Of a DNA stretch of 42,347 bases, positions 22,666-33,022 are shown piece after piece. The notes beneath the pieces are model-generated. The model had not been told where the DNA came from and searched no databases. It saw nothing but the letters and a program-made list of their open reading frames with translations. The DNA comes from Bradyrhizobium sp. AS23.2 (GTDB lineage: Bacteria; Pseudomonadota; Alphaproteobacteria; Rhizobiales; Xanthobacteraceae): assembly GCF_001908185.1 (NCBI RefSeq), contig NZ_LGHM01000071.1:1-42347 (forward strand). Reading direction: 5' to 3'. Each line of letters starts with the position of its first letter. The stretch's first letter is position 1. The translations under genes were made by a program, and so were the position numbers.

Positions 22666-23616
22666 ATGAGCAAGACCATCTTGCATACTCCTTCGGCAGA
22701 TCAGCCCGTGGCATCCGATGCGCGCGGAAGTGACCTGCCAATCGGCGCGCGCCGTCCCGCCGACGAGGAAATGGCGCGCGTGCTCAGGACCCGGCCCTTC
22801 CGCATGGCCTCCGAGCCGGCTAGCGGCACCATCGCCTACTGGAAGCACGAGCCGCTCCACGAGACCGTCAAGCCGATGACCGATCACGTCATCATGACCT
22901 ACCCGACCGGTGTGCAGCGGTTGGAGCGGCGCACGGGAAAGGCGACCTCGATCGGGACGGCACGTCCGGGCGTAGTGACCATCATTCCTGCCGGTTCGAC
23001 GTCGCGCTGGGACATCCACCAGCCCATGCATGTGCTTCAGCTCTATCTGCCCGACAGAACGCTGATGCGCGTGGCCGGTGAAGCCGATGTCAGCACGTCC
23101 AGCGATCTCGTCGAGCGGACAGTACATCCCGACCCCATCACATCCCGCTTGCTGATGAGTGCCGTGGACGTCCTGGACGGCAATGCGGCGCTTGACGCGC
23201 TGTTCAGGCAGCAACTGACGGATCTTCTCGCGACGCGTCTTCTGGCCGCGCATGCGGGCGCGCCTATTGTGGTGCAGCCGGCGTTGGGCGGCCTGTCACC
23301 GAACATCCTGCGGCGGGCCATCGAACGGCTGCGCTCGGACAGCGATGCCGACGTATCGCTCGCCGCGCTCGCCTCGGATGCCGGTCTGTCGCGCTTCCAC
23401 TTCTGCCGCGCCTTCAAGGAGAGCACCGGATTGTCGCCGCACGCCTGGCTGCGCCAGCATCGTCTTGAGCAAGCCATGAACATGCTGCGCGACACCGATG
23501 CTTCGGTCGTCTCGGTAGCGGCCTCGCTCGGCTACTCATCGCAGACCGCCTTCGCCGCGGCGTTCAGGCGGCTGACCGGCGAAACCCCCACCGATTGGAG
23601 ACGACGCGCACGTTAG
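22666..23616 (+). CDS. AraC-family transcriptional regulator
   Basis: A 316-residue regulator. The C-terminal part holds two helix-turn-helices: VSLAALASDAGLSRFHFCRA with FKESTGLSPHAWLRQHRLEQ, and ASVVSVAASLGYSSQTAFAA with AFRRLTGETPTDWRR. The N-terminal ~190 residues are a cupin-like sensor (DHVIMTYPTGVQRLERRTG, PGVVTIIPAGSTSRWDIHQP), typical of AraC proteins that detect a small molecule. The ATG at 22666 is preferred; the frame is open to 22471, but that translation (Arg/His-rich) is not protein-like. It follows the kinase gene after 191 bp and precedes the hydrolase, NDH-2-like and metallo-hydrolase genes on the same strand, which it may control (inference). Confidence 0.92.
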   Translation: MSKTILHTPSADQPVASDARGSDLPIGARRPADEEMARVLRTRPFRMASEPASGTIAYWKHEPLHETVKPMTDHVIMTYPTGVQRLERRTGKATSIGTARPGVVTIIPAGSTSRWDIHQPMHVLQLYLPDRTLMRVAGEADVSTSSDLVERTVHPDPITSRLLMSAVDVLDGNAALDALFRQQLTDLLATRLLAAHAGAPIVVQPALGGLSPNILRRAIERLRSDSDADVSLAALASDAGLSRFHFCRAFKESTGLSPHAWLRQHRLEQAMNMLRDTDASVVSVAASLGYSSQTAFAAAFRRLTGETPTDWRRRAR

Positions 23617-23874
23617 CAGCAATCGCTCTGCAATCGCGTCAATCGCGCTGGGGCATCGGCACATGCAGTTCGCTAGTGATCGTCTTGCCCATAGCAATGA
23701 AACGGAAACGAACAGATGGCCTTGATCAGCTCCGTCAGTCGAATCGCCGGCATCTCGCGGCGAAAAATTCTCGCAACCACCCTCATGTACGCGGCTTCGA
23801 TGACCGTCCGCTCGACCTCGGCGGCAGGCAAGGACGCGAAAGCTTCGCTTCTCCCCGCCGAAAGGAGCGGTGCC

Positions 23875-24705
23875 ATGACGTCAGTCACCACCAGCGACGG
23901 CGTGCGGATTTTCTACAAGGACTGGGGACCGAAGTCCGCGCAACCGATCGTCTTTCACCACGGCTGGCCGCTGAGCTCCGACGACTGGGATGCGCAGATG
24001 CTCTGCTTCCTCGGTAAAGGCTTTCGCGTCATCGCGCATGATCGCCGCGGCCATGGCCGCTCGAGTCAGGTCAGCGACGGACACGACATGGATCAATATG
24101 CGGCCGACGTCGCAGCGCTCGTCGAGCATCTCGATCTCCGCAACGCCATTCACATCGGCCACTCGACCGGTGGCGGCGAGGCTACGCGCTACGTCGCGCG
24201 TTACGGCCGGGATCGTGTGGCCAAGCTGGTCCTCATCGGCGCCGTGCCACCCCTGATGCTGAAGACCGAAGCCAATCCAGGTGGCTTGCCTCTCGAGATA
24301 TTCGATGGCCTGCGCCGGCAGCTCGCCGCCAACAGGCCGCAGTTCTACCTCGATTTCGCGAGCGGCCCCTTCTACGGCTACAATCGGCCGGGCGCGGAGC
24401 CTTCACAGGCGGTGATCTGGAATTGGTGGCGTCAGGGCATGATGGGCAGTGCCAAGGCTCACTACGACTGCATCAAGGCTTTCTCCGAAACCGACTTCAG
24501 CGAAGATCTGAAAGCCATCTCCGTGCCGACGCTCGTCCTGCACGGGAGCGACGACCAGATCGTTCCCGTCGCGGACTCGGCGCCGCTGTCGGCGAGGCTC
24601 CTGAAGCACAGCACCCTGAAGATCTACGACCTGCTGCCGCACGGCGTGTGCACGACACATCCCGACATCGTCAACGCCGACTTGCTCAAATTCGTGACGG
24701 CGTAG
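23875..24705 (+). CDS. Alpha/beta hydrolase, non-haem chloroperoxidase-like
   Basis: A 276-residue alpha/beta hydrolase with a full triad: nucleophile Ser97 in [13 protein letters not shown], Asp226 (or 227) in [10 protein letters not shown] and His256 in [11 protein letters not shown]. The oxyanion region [15 protein letters not shown] and [10 protein letters not shown] are typical of the 'non-haem chloroperoxidase' esterase group; most act as esterases. ATG 23875 has an ideal AAAGGAG site 7 nt upstream and is chosen. The frame extends to 23716 and includes [16 protein letters not shown], which looks like a poor Tat signal but lacks a good ribosome site. It is followed after 43 bp by the flavoprotein gene, so an operon is likely. 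Confidence 0.93.
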   Translation: MTSVTTSDGVRIFYKDWGPKSAQPIVFHHGWPLSSDDWDAQMLCFLGKGFRVIAHDRRGHGRSSQVSDGHDMDQYAADVAALVEHLDLRNAIHIGHSTGGGEATRYVARYGRDRVAKLVLIGAVPPLMLKTEANPGGLPLEIFDGLRRQLAANRPQFYLDFASGPFYGYNRPGAEPSQAVIWNWWRQGMMGSAKAHYDCIKAFSETDFSEDLKAISVPTLVLHGSDDQIVPVADSAPLSARLLKHSTLKIYDLLPHGVCTTHPDIVNADLLKFVTA

Positions 24706-24748
24706 CCCTCGCTTTCACTGGAAAGAACCAAACCAAGGAATAATCGAC

Positions 24749-25954
24749 ATGCGACTCGTCATCATTGGCGCCGGCTTTGCCGGCATGTACGCCGCCCTCT
24801 CCGCCGCCCGACTGCGCGACATCCAGGGTGTTTCGCCCGAGAAGCTCGAGATCGCACTGGTTGCGCCCGAGCCGACGCTGGTGGTTCGCCCGCGGCTCTA
24901 CGAGCCGAAGCCGGAAACCTTGACAGCGCCGCTTCAGGATGTCCTGAAGGCGATCGACGTCATCTACGTCCAAGGCAGTGCCGAGACGATCGACACCAGG
25001 ACCAGGGTGATCGATATCGCCGCGGCCAAGGGCGTAAAGAAGCAGCTCCCCTATGACCGGCTGGTCGTCGCCACCGGCAGCCGGCTGTTCCGGCCCAACA
25101 TTCCCGGTCTCGCCGAGCACGGTTTCAGCGTCGATCAGCTCGACGACGCCATCGCGCTTGACCGGCACCTCCATGGCCTGGCGAGCCGGCCCGCATCGAA
25201 GGCGCGCGACACGGTCGTCGTTGCGGGCGGCGGCTTCACCGGTATCGAGGCCGCGACCGAGATTCCGTCGCGGCTGCGCGAGATCCTCGGCAAGGAGGCC
25301 AAGCCGCGCGTCGTTATCGTCGACCGCAACCAGGCGATCGCACCCGACATGGGTGCAGGCCCCCGCCCGATCATCGAGGATGCGCTGCGCAAGCTTGAGG
25401 TCGAGACAAGACTCGGAGCCGGCGTCACCTCGCTCGACAAGTCCGGGGTTACGCTCTCCACTGGCGAGCACATCGAAAGCGCGACGGTGATCTGGGCGGC
25501 CGGCATGCGCGCCGCACCGTTGACCGCGCAGATTCCCGCCGAGCGCGACAATTTCGGCCGGCTGCTGGTCGACCGAGAACTGCGCGTGCTTTCCGTGGAC
25601 GGCGTCTTTGCCACCGGCGATGCCGCGCGGGCCCCATGCGACGATGACGGCAACTACGCGCTGATGTCGTGCCAGCACGCGACACGGATGGGCGCCTTTG
25701 CCGGCAACAATGCCGCTGCCGAACTCCTGGGCGTTCCGATCAAGCCGTATCACCAGAAGGCCTACGTCACCTGCCTCGATCTCGGCGAAGCCGGCGCGCT
25801 GTTCACGCGCGGCTGGGAACGCAAGGTCGAGATGGTCGGCGAGACCGCCAAGAAGACCAAGCAGGAGATCAACACTGTCTGGATCTACCCGCCCCGCGCC
25901 GAGCGCGCCGCGGCGCTCGCGTCGGCCGATCCGGAACGTGTGACTGACCTCTAG
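24749..25954 (+). CDS. NDH-2-like FAD-dependent oxidoreductase
   Basis: A 401-residue flavoprotein of the type II NADH dehydrogenase family. The FAD site is IIGAGFAGMYAALSAA at the very start. The NAD(P)H site is VVVAGGGFTGIEAATEI (about 155-171). The FAD-binding second motif is GVFATGDAARAP, and LVVATGSRLFRPNIPG matches the conserved segment. NDH-2 enzymes pass electrons from NADH to quinone without pumping protons. The C-terminal amphipathic membrane anchor of classical NDH-2 is not obvious, so a soluble quinone or small-molecule reductase is equally possible. AAGGAA precedes the ATG. It sits between the hydrolase and the metallo-hydrolase genes. Confidence 0.92.
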   Translation: MRLVIIGAGFAGMYAALSAARLRDIQGVSPEKLEIALVAPEPTLVVRPRLYEPKPETLTAPLQDVLKAIDVIYVQGSAETIDTRTRVIDIAAAKGVKKQLPYDRLVVATGSRLFRPNIPGLAEHGFSVDQLDDAIALDRHLHGLASRPASKARDTVVVAGGGFTGIEAATEIPSRLREILGKEAKPRVVIVDRNQAIAPDMGAGPRPIIEDALRKLEVETRLGAGVTSLDKSGVTLSTGEHIESATVIWAAGMRAAPLTAQIPAERDNFGRLLVDRELRVLSVDGVFATGDAARAPCDDDGNYALMSCQHATRMGAFAGNNAAAELLGVPIKPYHQKAYVTCLDLGEAGALFTRGWERKVEMVGETAKKTKQEINTVWIYPPRAERAAALASADPERVTDL

Positions 25955-26055
25955 ACCGATGACGGCCGCACTCCCCTGGCTGCGCGGCCTGCACGACCAA
26001 GTCTAGCCAGGACCAAGACCAACCAAGCGCCTTTACCGTGAAACAGGAGACAAAC

Positions 26056-26973
26056 ATGAACCTGCACAACACCTCGTACCCCGCTGCATCGAAACGCGAA
26101 GAGCTCGTCCCGTCGCGCTACGCGGTGAAGGTCGGCGAGATCGACGTGCTGGTGGTCAGCGACGGCGTGCTACCGCTACCAACCGTCATGCTCGGGCACA
26201 ACGCCGCCCCGGCCGACCGGGCGACCTGGCTGCACGACATGTTCCTGCCGACGGACGCTTTCGACTGGGCGCTGAACGCGGTCATGGTCCGCAGCGGCGA
26301 CAAGACCATCCTCATCGACGCTGGACTGGGGTCCGATCCGGACCTCCACTTGCCGCGGGCCGGCCAGCTGATCAAGCGGCTCGAGGCCGCCGGCATCGAT
26401 CTTGGGTCCGTGACCGACCTGGTGCTGACCCACATGCACATGGACCACGTGGGCGGACTGCTCGTCGACGGCGTGAAGGAGCGGCTGCGTAAAGACCTGC
26501 GGATCCACGTGGCGGCCGCCGAAGTCAAATTCTGGGAGTCGCCCGATTTCACCCACACCTCAATGCCGCCGGGGTTCCCGGACGCGCTTCGGTCGGCCGC
26601 CAAGCGGTTCGTGAACGAGTACGGGAGTCACCTCAGGCAGTTCGATGAGGAGCACGAGGTTGCGCCGGGCGTCGTCGTCCGTCGCACCGGCGGTCACACT
26701 CCCGGACACAGCGTGGTTCGCGTGGCGTCCGGCGGCGAGGGGCTGACGTTCGCCGGAGACGCCGTGTTTGCCGTCGGATTCGACCAACCCGACTGGCACA
26801 ACGGTTTCGAACACGACCCCGAGGAGGCGGCGCGCGTTCGGGTCCGGCTCTTGCGAGAGCTTGCTGAGACCGGCGAGATGCTGGTGGCCACTCACCTGCC
26901 GTTCCCGTCCGTCGGCCGGGTCGCGGTCGACGGCGACGCCTTTCGTTGGGTGCCGGTCTTCTGGGATTACTGA
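26056..26973 (+). CDS. Metallo-beta-lactamase-fold hydrolase
   Basis: A 305-residue enzyme with all metal ligands of the fold: THMHMDH (His126, His128, Asp130, His131), GGHTPGH (His214), FAGD (Asp235) and ATH (His280). This supports a two-metal centre. The group includes lactonases and other hydrolases; the LPRAGQLIKRLEAAGIDLGS...THMHMDHVGG arrangement is that of AHL-lactonase-like proteins, but substrate cannot be assigned. There is no signal peptide. ATG 26056 has AGGAG 7 nt upstream and is preferred over the GTG at 26038. It is separated from the flavoprotein by 101 bp. Base composition is slightly less GC-biased than its neighbours, possibly a sign of transfer. Confidence 0.92.
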   Translation: MNLHNTSYPAASKREELVPSRYAVKVGEIDVLVVSDGVLPLPTVMLGHNAAPADRATWLHDMFLPTDAFDWALNAVMVRSGDKTILIDAGLGSDPDLHLPRAGQLIKRLEAAGIDLGSVTDLVLTHMHMDHVGGLLVDGVKERLRKDLRIHVAAAEVKFWESPDFTHTSMPPGFPDALRSAAKRFVNEYGSHLRQFDEEHEVAPGVVVRRTGGHTPGHSVVRVASGGEGLTFAGDAVFAVGFDQPDWHNGFEHDPEEAARVRVRLLRELAETGEMLVATHLPFPSVGRVAVDGDAFRWVPVFWDY

Positions 26974-27050
26974 CCGATTGTTGCGTTAGGCCGAACGGGG
27001 GCGCGCACTCAGATCGTCAATGAGTTCGCGCCCTATCGTTCTTTGCCGCA

Positions 27051-27965
27051 CTAAGCCGGCGGATTCACCTCTGCGCTCTCGCGGCCAAGATCGCGCTCGC
27101 GCAAATAGATGTAGAAGCCGGCGCCGACGATGATGGCGGCGCCGACGATGGTGGCGATCTGTGGCACGTCGCCGAACACGACGAAGCCGAAGATGACGGC
27201 CCAGACGATCATCGAATATTGGTAAGGTACCACAACGCTCGCCGGCGCCAGCTTAAGCGAGCGGTTGACGCAGAACAGCGCCGTCACCGAGACGCATCCC
27301 GCCAGCGCGAAGATCACGAGGCTCCCAGGGGTCGGCGGCACCCAGTGGAACGCCGACAGCGCAGCGCCCAGCGAAAACGTGCCGATGAATTGCGAGGATG
27401 CCATCACGATGTCGGGCGTCTTGCGCAGGCTGCGCGTGATCAGCATCAAGGTGGCGAAGGAGAGGCTGCCGCCAAGCGCGATCAGCGCCGGCAGGCTCAC
27501 CGTCTGAGCGGACGGCCGCAACGCGATCAGCACGCCGCAGAAGCCGATCAGGATCGCGGTCCAGCGCCGCCAGCCGACCTTCTCGCCCAGGAAGATCGCC
27601 GACATCGCAGTGACGAAGATGGGCCCGGCCAGATAATAGGTGATGACGTCGGCGAGCGGCAGATAGACCGTCGCGAGGAAGAAGGCGGCCACTTCCAGCG
27701 TCGACAGGATGACGCGGAAGAGCTGCAGGAGCGGCCGCTCCAGATGCAGGAACTGATGACGCTGCCGCCAGATCAGCGGCGCCAGCAGCAGCAGCGCCGC
27801 ACAGGCGCGCAGGAACAGCAGCTGCCCCACCGAATACGTCCCGACCAGGAACTTGCCCATGGCGTCGCCGAACGAGAACATGAAGATCGACAGCACCATG
27901 AGTGCAATGCCGGCCAGGGGTGCCGAGCGCTCGTCATAGGCGGAGAGATTCTTGAACAGGGGCAT
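27051..27965 (-). CDS. EamA (DMT superfamily) transporter
   Basis: A 304-residue membrane protein with about ten helices in two EamA repeats. LVLSIFMFSFGDAMGKFLVG-like opening, FFLATVYLPLADVITYYLAG (end of repeat one) and PYQYSMIVWAVIFGFVVFGD (end of repeat two) are typical. It is probably a drug/metabolite exporter of the RhaT/riboflavin-like group; the substrate is unknown. The start ATG is at 27963-27965. The last codons (EVNPPA and stop) fall inside a 34-bp segment shared with the 3' end of the AraC gene near 17.87 kb, so the C-terminus may come from a repeat. A palindromic element (27991-28076) lies just upstream. Confidence 0.92.
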   Translation of the reverse strand: MPLFKNLSAYDERSAPLAGIALMVLSIFMFSFGDAMGKFLVGTYSVGQLLFLRACAALLLLAPLIWRQRHQFLHLERPLLQLFRVILSTLEVAAFFLATVYLPLADVITYYLAGPIFVTAMSAIFLGEKVGWRRWTAILIGFCGVLIALRPSAQTVSLPALIALGGSLSFATLMLITRSLRKTPDIVMASSQFIGTFSLGAALSAFHWVPPTPGSLVIFALAGCVSVTALFCVNRSLKLAPASVVVPYQYSMIVWAVIFGFVVFGDVPQIATIVGAAIIVGAGFYIYLRERDLGRESAEVNPPA

Positions 27966-27990
27966 AGATACGAGCGTGAGTTCGGGGGCT

Positions 27991-28076
27991 CGTCATTGCG
28001 AGCGAAGCGAAGCAATCCACACCGTCTCTACGGCGCCAGTCTGGATTGCTTCGTCGCCTCGCTCCTCGCAATGACG
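27991..28076. repeat. 86-bp palindromic element, CGTCATTGCGAG ends
   Basis: The left end CGTCATTGCGAG (27991-28002) matches the right end CTCGCAATGACG (28065-28076) as a nearly perfect inverted repeat, and the pairing continues inwards through AGCAATCCA/TGGATTGCT with interruptions. There is no ORF. It resembles REP/RPE-type intergenic repeats of alphaproteobacteria. Confidence 0.7.
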
Positions 28077-28219
28077 GAGGACGGGTGGCGGCCTCAATAG
28101 GACCGACGCTAGCCGTTTTAATGACGTGAGCAACAGGGACAAGCCCACCTTAATCGAATTGAACGGATTGTCGCACTCCCTCCAACGCGGTAGCGATAGG
28201 TGTCTCCGAATTAGAGAGC

Positions 28220-28705
28220 ATGGACATGACCGACTTCGACCCGGCCCAACATCGCATGATCCCCACGCAACGCTGGTTTGAGGATTTTGTGGTCGGCGAA
28301 CGCTTCGTGCTGCCGAGCCGGACCCAGACCTCGGCGGTGTTCGCGGCGTTCCAGACCGCGAGCGGCGACACCCACCCCGTGCATTACGATGTGGAATATT
28401 GCCGCAGCCGCGGCATGCCGCACCTGCTGGCTCACGGCTTTCAGACACTGATTCACACCGCGCCCGGCGCGGGCTTGTTTCCGTTCATGGTCGAGGAGTC
28501 CCTGGTCGGCTTCCTCGAGCAATCGAGCCGGTTCCTCAAACCCGTCTTCGCCGACGACACCATCTATCCCGCGCTCGAGGTCACCGAGCTCGTGCCGGGC
28601 CGTTCGACCGGCGTGGTGACGCTGGCGAGCACGATCTTCAACCAGCGCAAGGAACTGGTGCTGGAAGGGATGCAGAAATTCCTGATCCGCCGGCGGCCGA
28701 CGTAA
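28220..28705 (+). CDS. MaoC-like (hot-dog fold) dehydratase-family protein
   Basis: A 161-residue protein with one MaoC hot-dog domain. WFEDFVVGERFVLPSRTQT opens the fold, and FQTASGDTHPVHYDVEYCRS carries the hydratase-type motif with Asp and His in the usual places. AHGFQTLIHTAPGAGLFPFM follows, where the family has 'H G .. ..'. MaoC proteins hydrate or dehydrate enoyl-CoA thioesters. The true start may be the second ATG at 28226 (MTDFDPAQ...), because the AGAGAG ribosome-like site then has 7-nt spacing. A single gene between the EamA and substrate-binding protein genes; its pathway cannot be read. Confidence 0.9.
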   Translation: MDMTDFDPAQHRMIPTQRWFEDFVVGERFVLPSRTQTSAVFAAFQTASGDTHPVHYDVEYCRSRGMPHLLAHGFQTLIHTAPGAGLFPFMVEESLVGFLEQSSRFLKPVFADDTIYPALEVTELVPGRSTGVVTLASTIFNQRKELVLEGMQKFLIRRRPT

Positions 28706-28708
28706 CGG

Positions 28709-30897
<2,189 letters not shown>

Positions 30898-30919
30898 TTA
30901 GAGCGGCACTCTCTCGATA

Positions 30920-30947
30920 CCTCTCCCCAACGGGGCTATGGGAGAGG
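30920..30947. repeat. Hairpin downstream of obgE
   Basis: CCTCTCCC (30920-30927) pairs with GGGAGAGG (30940-30947) around a 12-nt loop. There is no T-run. It may mark the end of the obgE transcript or be a small relative of the repeats at 32.65-33.01 kb, which use the same CCTCTCCCC core. Confidence 0.4.
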
Positions 30948-31006
30948 TTGTCTTCCCGCCATCGATAGCGCAGCATCCGGCAAATCAAGAATGGATGGAG
31001 CGATGC

Positions 31007-32641
31007 ATGGCGCGTGCGAAGAACGTACTCTGGATCATGTGCGACCAGCTTCGCTATGACTATCTCGGCTGCACGGGCCATCCCACGCTGAAGACGCCCA
31101 ACATCGATGCCATGGCCAGGCGTGGCGTGCTGTTCACCAGCGCTTACGTACAGTCGCCGATCTGCGGCCCGTCGCGGATGTCGTTCTACACCGGCCGCTA
31201 CATGCGCTCGCACGGCTCGCACTGGAACGGCTGGCCCTTGCGTGTCGGCGAGCCCACGCTCGGCGATCACCTCAAGAAGATCGGCGTGCGCAACGTGCTG
31301 GTCGGCAAGACCCACATGGCGCCCGACCTCGAAGGCATGAAGGCGCTCGGCATCCCGCCGGAGTCGATGATCGGCGTGCATGTCGCCGAATGCGGCTTTG
31401 AGCCTTATGAGCGCGACGACGGCCTGCACCCGACGGGAAGGCCGCGCCCCAAATACGACGAGTATCTGCGCCAGCAGGGATTCGAAGCCACCAATCCATG
31501 GGAGCACTGGGCCAATTCGGGCGCGGCCGACGACGGCTCCCTGCAGAACGGTTGGCTGCTCGTGCACGCCGACAAGGCCGCGCGCGTACCGGACGAGCAT
31601 TCCGAAACGCCCTACATGACGCGGCGCGCGATGGACTTCATCAGCGAAGCCGAAACCGATGGCCGGCCGTGGTGCCTGCATCTGTCCTACATCAAGCCGC
31701 ACTGGCCCTATATCGCGCCCGAACCCTACGCCAGCATGTATTCGACGGACGACATGATCCCGGTGATCCGCTCCGAGCGCGAGCGGCAGAACCCGCATCC
31801 GGTGTTCGGCGCCTACATGGACATGCGCTATTCACGCAACATGGCGCGGGACGATGCCCGGGAGAAGGTGATCCCGACCTATATGGGCCTGATCACGCAG
31901 ATCGACGACCAGATGGGCGTGCTGATGAAATTCCTGGAGGAACGCGGCCTCCTGGAGACGACCATGATCGTGTTCACCTCCGATCACGGAGATTATCTCG
32001 GCGATCACTGGATGGGCGAGAAGGATCTGTTTCACGAACAGTCGGCCAAGATTCCACTGATCGTCATCGATCCGTCCAAGGAGGCTGATGCCACGCGCGG
32101 CACGCGCAGCAATGCCCTGGTCGAAGGTATCGATCTCGCGCCGACCTTCGTCGATTATTTCGGCGGCAAGGTATCGGGCCACATCCTCGAAGGACGATCT
32201 CTGCTGCCGTTGTTACGCGGTCCCACTCCGCCAGATTGGCGCAAGGTGGCGTTCTCCGAATATGACTACGCCATGCAGGATGTCCGGCTGAAGCTGAACC
32301 AGCCGATCGAACGCTGCCGCCTGTTCATGGTGTTCGACGGCCGCTGGAAATACATCCACGCCTCCGGCTTCCGACCGATGCTGTACGACCTCGAAACAGA
32401 TCCGGAAGAATACGTCGATCGCGGCGACGATCCCGAATGCGCCGGCATCATCGCGCGGCTTCAGGCCGAGCTGTTCGACTGGGCGCTGCATCCGAACGAC
32501 CACATCACCACGCCGCGCGAGAAGATCGCGGCCTATGCCGACAACCAGCTCCAGGTGAAGGGCGGCATTTTGATCGGCATTTGGGACGAGAAAGAGCTCG
32601 CGGCAATCCAGGATGGCATCGCGCAGCGCGCGAAGATATGA
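31007..32641 (+). CDS. Phosphonate monoester hydrolase / sulfatase-family enzyme
   Basis: A 544-residue alkaline-phosphatase-superfamily hydrolase closest in layout to rhizobial phosphonate monoester hydrolases. Metal ligands begin in IMCDQLRYD (Asp13, Gln14). The nucleophile motif is SPICGPSRMSFYTGRY, a C-x-P-S-R sulfatase motif with Cys53, which is normally converted to formylglycine. FTSDHGDYLGDH and the HFLSYIKPHWPY-like segment (HLSYIKPHWPYIAP) supply further active-site residues. There is no signal peptide, as in cytoplasmic PMHs. Substrates could be phosphate diesters, phosphonate esters or sulfates. The ATG at 31007 has GGAG 6 nt upstream; the frame is open to 30938. No formylglycine-generating enzyme is in the window. 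Confidence 0.9.
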   Translation: MARAKNVLWIMCDQLRYDYLGCTGHPTLKTPNIDAMARRGVLFTSAYVQSPICGPSRMSFYTGRYMRSHGSHWNGWPLRVGEPTLGDHLKKIGVRNVLVGKTHMAPDLEGMKALGIPPESMIGVHVAECGFEPYERDDGLHPTGRPRPKYDEYLRQQGFEATNPWEHWANSGAADDGSLQNGWLLVHADKAARVPDEHSETPYMTRRAMDFISEAETDGRPWCLHLSYIKPHWPYIAPEPYASMYSTDDMIPVIRSERERQNPHPVFGAYMDMRYSRNMARDDAREKVIPTYMGLITQIDDQMGVLMKFLEERGLLETTMIVFTSDHGDYLGDHWMGEKDLFHEQSAKIPLIVIDPSKEADATRGTRSNALVEGIDLAPTFVDYFGGKVSGHILEGRSLLPLLRGPTPPDWRKVAFSEYDYAMQDVRLKLNQPIERCRLFMVFDGRWKYIHASGFRPMLYDLETDPEEYVDRGDDPECAGIIARLQAELFDWALHPNDHITTPREKIAAYADNQLQVKGGILIGIWDEKELAAIQDGIAQRAKI

Positions 32642-32653
32642 GCTGCTTCTTCG

Positions 32654-33014
32654 CCTCTCCCCGCCTGCGGGGAGAGGCCGGATCGCATCGCCAGATGCGA
32701 TCCGGGTGAGGGGGCTCTCCGCGAGTCCAACTGTCACCGTCCTCGCGGAAACTCCCCCTCACCCCTACCCTCTCCCCGCAAGCGGCAGGGCGATCGCATA
32801 TGAAGAAAAACGTGTCGGGAAGCTCGCCTGCGGCCGTCCTTCGAGACGCCCGCCTACGGCGGGCCCTCAGGATGAGGTCACGTTTCGCGGCGAGATATCA
32901 AACCCTCATGGTGAGGAGCCCGCCCAAGCGGGCGTCTCGAACCATGTAGGCCGAGCACGGACGGCACCCTCTCAACCGTCATATGCGATAGCCCTGCCGC
33001 AAGCGGGGAGAGGG
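32654..33014. repeat. Cluster of nested palindromic repeats
   Basis: This region fills the gap between two convergent genes. In order: a perfect 11-bp stem (32654-32677), a perfect 10-bp stem (32680-32703), a larger interrupted inverted repeat with GGGTGAGGGGG/CCCCCTCACCC ends (about 32704-32767), and a 247-bp element. The last has 36-bp arms (32768-32803 and 32979-33014) matching at about 33 of 36 positions. A separate element with 14-bp perfect arms (32840-32853, 32928-32941) sits inside it. There is no convincing ORF. One repeat appears to have inserted into another. Confidence 0.75.
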
Positions 33015-33022
33015 TGAAGATC

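Noticed and set aside
23716..23874. Tat-like N-terminal extension of the alpha/beta hydrolase
   Set aside because: The SRRKIL stretch is suggestive, but the ATG at 23716 lacks a ribosome site while the one at 23875 has an ideal one.
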